From the NCBI RefSeq assembly GCF_040581485.1, contig NC_090133.1:27988139-28052138 (forward strand): 64,000 nt of DNA, given 5' to 3'. The first letter of the stretch is position 1; each line of letters starts with the position of its first letter. The position numbers and the translations under genes were made by a program. This DNA comes from Linepithema humile. Its lineage: Eukaryota; Arthropoda; Insecta; Hymenoptera; Formicidae. Below the pieces are notes generated by a model, which searched no databases, was not told the origin of the DNA, and was given only the letters and a program-made list of their open reading frames with translations. Shown here piece after piece: positions 61,315 through 64,000 of this stretch.

Positions 61315-64000
61315 CTGCATATAAAATGAAATAGTAATTAGAACAGTGTAATATAATTTTGTAATGATCTTTGGATCATCCCATAAGTAATGCGGTATTT
61401 CTCATTTTCTCGAAAATTATGAATTATTATGGCCAAACAATTGCAGGTAGGTATAAATACCGTTGCGAAGTTTATCTTATTATTCGAGTGAAATTTTATT
61501 GGCGTAGACGTTCTTAATCATGAAAATAAAAGTTTTATTCTAAAGTTGCAAAACTAATAGCATATTCGACTGAACGGATCGACCCGAGATTGATTAAAGA
61601 TATCATCCTACCAATAAAAGATTTAAATTCCTAGTAAAAAGATCAATTGACCTTAAATGCATCAACATCCGTTCAGTCAAAAACACTACAATTCACATTT
61701 ACTTCGAGTTTTCTTTTGTTTTCGATGTATTGATAATTTTCCGATTGTTTAAATTATCACCCGAATATCTATTATAAGACAACTGATGAAAAACTTCTTT
61801 CTTTAAAAAATTTAATGTTTTATGGCTCACATTTTCTTTTATGTTCGACATTTTCGTTATTATTGTCCAGTTCACATTTGAAAACGCATCGAAAATTGTT
61901 TTAATACGAATTAAATAACATCGCATTATGTTATATATCTAATTCTTGTCTAAATACAAGTGATGTTATTTCATTCTCTCACCGGGAATCTCAGAAGAAT
62001 TTTAACAGTCAAGATATTCTTCAAAATGTCTGCAATCGTATACAGAAGAAGTGGGTACTTGTATGCAAGCACCTCGTATAATATAGGTTAATTGTATTAA
62101 TCATAGTTTCAATTTGAAAGAGGATCAAAGCGCCTTGTCAAATGGTGCAATTCAATTACGCGCCGATTTAACATTTCAACGACGCCGTGTGACGTATTTT
62201 ATAAATACTGTCTTTATTATCAAGCTTTAATTCTTGGCCTTAAATCTCAACAGTAACTCGTCTTCTATTACCATAATGTTAGAATGATTGCCTTGTTGCA
62301 AAAAATACAAAGATATTATCACAGACGTCTATATATCACTTTATACTACAACTATAGACTGCTAACTCTCTTTATTCTCATACATAAAAGTGATTCCCAA
62401 AATTATGTATTACATATAGTAAGTATTTGCACATGCGTGGCAATACAGTAAGCAGATATAAAAGTAGATACAAAAGATAATCTGATTCGATAAAACTCGT
62501 AATTCGCTTTTCTATGGTGCTTTCGATCGTCTGAACTGTGTCGACTTCCGTGATTTGAACGATCTCAGGTGATTGCAACTGAATGAAAGGTAGCTGCATA
62601 GTTGCGTGGGTGTACCCTTCGGAATGGCCCTAAGTTATGTAATACTGTAATGCCGTCGTTTAATGTCAATTGACCTCGTTATACACGCGTTGAAGGAAGT
62701 TTAACAATTGCCATTCAACTGTCAAGCAAACCGTTGTATGCGCCGCGAATCAAACGCGTTTCGTGTTTCCGTCTTTTTCTCCCCATATTTTCCGTCTACC
62801 TTCCCCTTATTTATCACTTTGGTGCTATATACTGTGTGCGCACGTAAAGAATTGTATAATAAATTGTACGGATCAAACATGTTATACATTGAATGTAAAG
62901 GAAAACATTAAAACGAATGTAAAAAGCTTCGACAAATCGAAGCTGGAAGTTAAAAAAAAAAATCTTTTTTGTACAAAATTAAAAATTATTATAACAACTG
63001 TTAATTGAAGAATCTTTCGTGTGCAATAAAACACATTATTTTTGTCCTCATTAAAATCGTTGCCATTGGCTTAATGCTTTACAATACTTTTCATAATTAA
63101 CACAGCGCTCATTATTTGAGACAACATACGTGTACCTTCTATTCGAATAAATTATAATCGTTTCAAATAACACGCACGTGCTTTATACATTCTATCTGAA
63201 TTGATCGTTTTTATTATGGAGAATCCGTTTCTCAATAACAATCTTTCCAATATTTTAAAGCAAGAAAGATTGAATTTAAAAACTTGACAAAAATTAGGTA
63301 TACAGAAAAGATTTTCACATTGATTGTATATCAAGATTAAATTAGATTTTATGTCAAAGATAAATCTTGAAATGCTTTTTGAAGAGTTTACTATACTACT
63401 GTAAAAGTTCAAAACATACACAGGCTTCTAAGCCAATTAAACCAAAATAATCTTGCGAATCGACATGTAGTTGGCATTGTAAGTTTTCATTACATAGCAA
63501 GAAATAATAAATAAATTGGCTATTTTGTCAGTTACGTGTCTCTTTTTATATTTGATTAATAGAATACTTCAAATATTAGCTATTTTCAACAAAAAATAAT
63601 ATTAAAAACTTGATACATTCGAGTTTATTCGAAAAATTCGCAGCATTTTATGAAATAAAATTCAAAATGAAACTTTCAATTTTTACAACAAAAATTAAAA
63701 AATAATTTTTCGCATAAAAACTAATCCTTGTTGTATTTCGTTAAAGTAGCACATAAATGCGTCATTATTAAAGCAATAACCGGACTAAAGAACATCAACT
63801 TATGCAAAGTCGATAAGTTAAGATAAGTTAAACTTATCACAAAAACATTACAAACTTTTTGGATGAATCAATATTTATGCATACTTTACTTTTACATGTT
63901 GTATTCATAAGTGTACATTTTTGCATATTTTATCCATAAATGCTCATTATTTGATATACCTATTTTTGCTAGAATTGATTTGCGTGTGAAATTTCGGTTT
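61315..64000. other. Upstream intron of beta-subunit copy B or intergenic DNA
   Basis: No exon with beta-subunit N-terminal character (basic cytoplasmic segment ending in one spare base before a GT) was recognised. The stretch is AT-rich. A pair of inverted 13-base repeats (GACTGAACGGAT type) lies at 61569-61679. Open stretches at 61699-61926 and 62378-62599 (minus) and 62708-63008 (plus) resemble no known protein. Confidence 0.5.
61569..61679. repeat. Short inverted repeat, GACTGAACGGAT ends
   Basis: GACTGAACGGAT at the left and ATCCGTTCAGTC at the right enclose about 85 AT-rich bases. A compact hairpin of the same word (TGAACGGA-CTTCGA-TCCGTTCA) is found at 1023-1049 in the chitin deacetylase intron, suggesting a shared small repeat. 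Confidence 0.45.

Noticed and set aside
61699..61926. Minus-strand open stretch with a GTAAAT donor-like end, tested as the missing first exon of beta-subunit copy B
   Set aside because: It leaves two spare bases where the next exon needs one, and it lacks the basic RxRWQxF-type cytoplasmic segment.

Overview
The window is ordinary nuclear DNA of an insect, most likely a hymenopteran and probably an ant. It is AT-rich, its genes are cut by short GT–AG introns, it carries small inverted-repeat transposons and a mariner relic, and every recognisable protein is closest in character to insect orthologues. No bacterial operon, CRISPR array, rRNA or tRNA was seen. The species call is an inference from gene content and repeat style. 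Exon borders below were derived by hand from splice-site phase and protein-family continuity; nearly all phases close exactly.

Layout, left to right. The 3' part of a secreted chitin deacetylase-like gene (+, 37–1957) converges on LSm7 (−, 2237–2889). A decayed mariner copy (4952–5270) follows. A small single-pass membrane protein of the VOPP1/WBP1 type with three PPxY motifs comes next (−, 5974–10015), with CACGTGAC E-boxes upstream. A large NPC1 sterol transporter gene of 19 coding exons (−, 14014–30181) fills the centre. Crk (+, 32256–33729) converges on AMPK alpha (−, 36577–39230). SCFD2 (+, 40826–44079) ends 31 bp from the stop codon of XRCC2 (−, 44111–44908). A Na+/K+-ATPase beta subunit gene (+, 45949–55897) faces a second beta-subunit gene (−, 59945–61314, its first exon beyond or unseen in the window).

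The genes do not form one pathway. NPC1 and the VOPP1-like protein both belong to the endosome/lysosome system, AMPK senses cellular energy, and the two beta subunits serve the sodium pump. The two beta genes are duplicates lying tail to tail, with shared exon lengths and one intron difference. The non-coding DNA is rich in non-autonomous inverted-repeat elements, including a TTAA-flanked piggyBac-like element, a family present in three copies, and at least six further single inverted-repeat units.

Nothing here amounts to a clear undescribed system. The points most worth checking are a phase-compatible alternative first exon in the 6.2-kb first intron of the + strand beta gene, the E-box cluster upstream of the VOPP1-like gene, an unidentified 158-codon open stretch at 57560–58036, and an intron of SCFD2 that is open in frame and a multiple of three.
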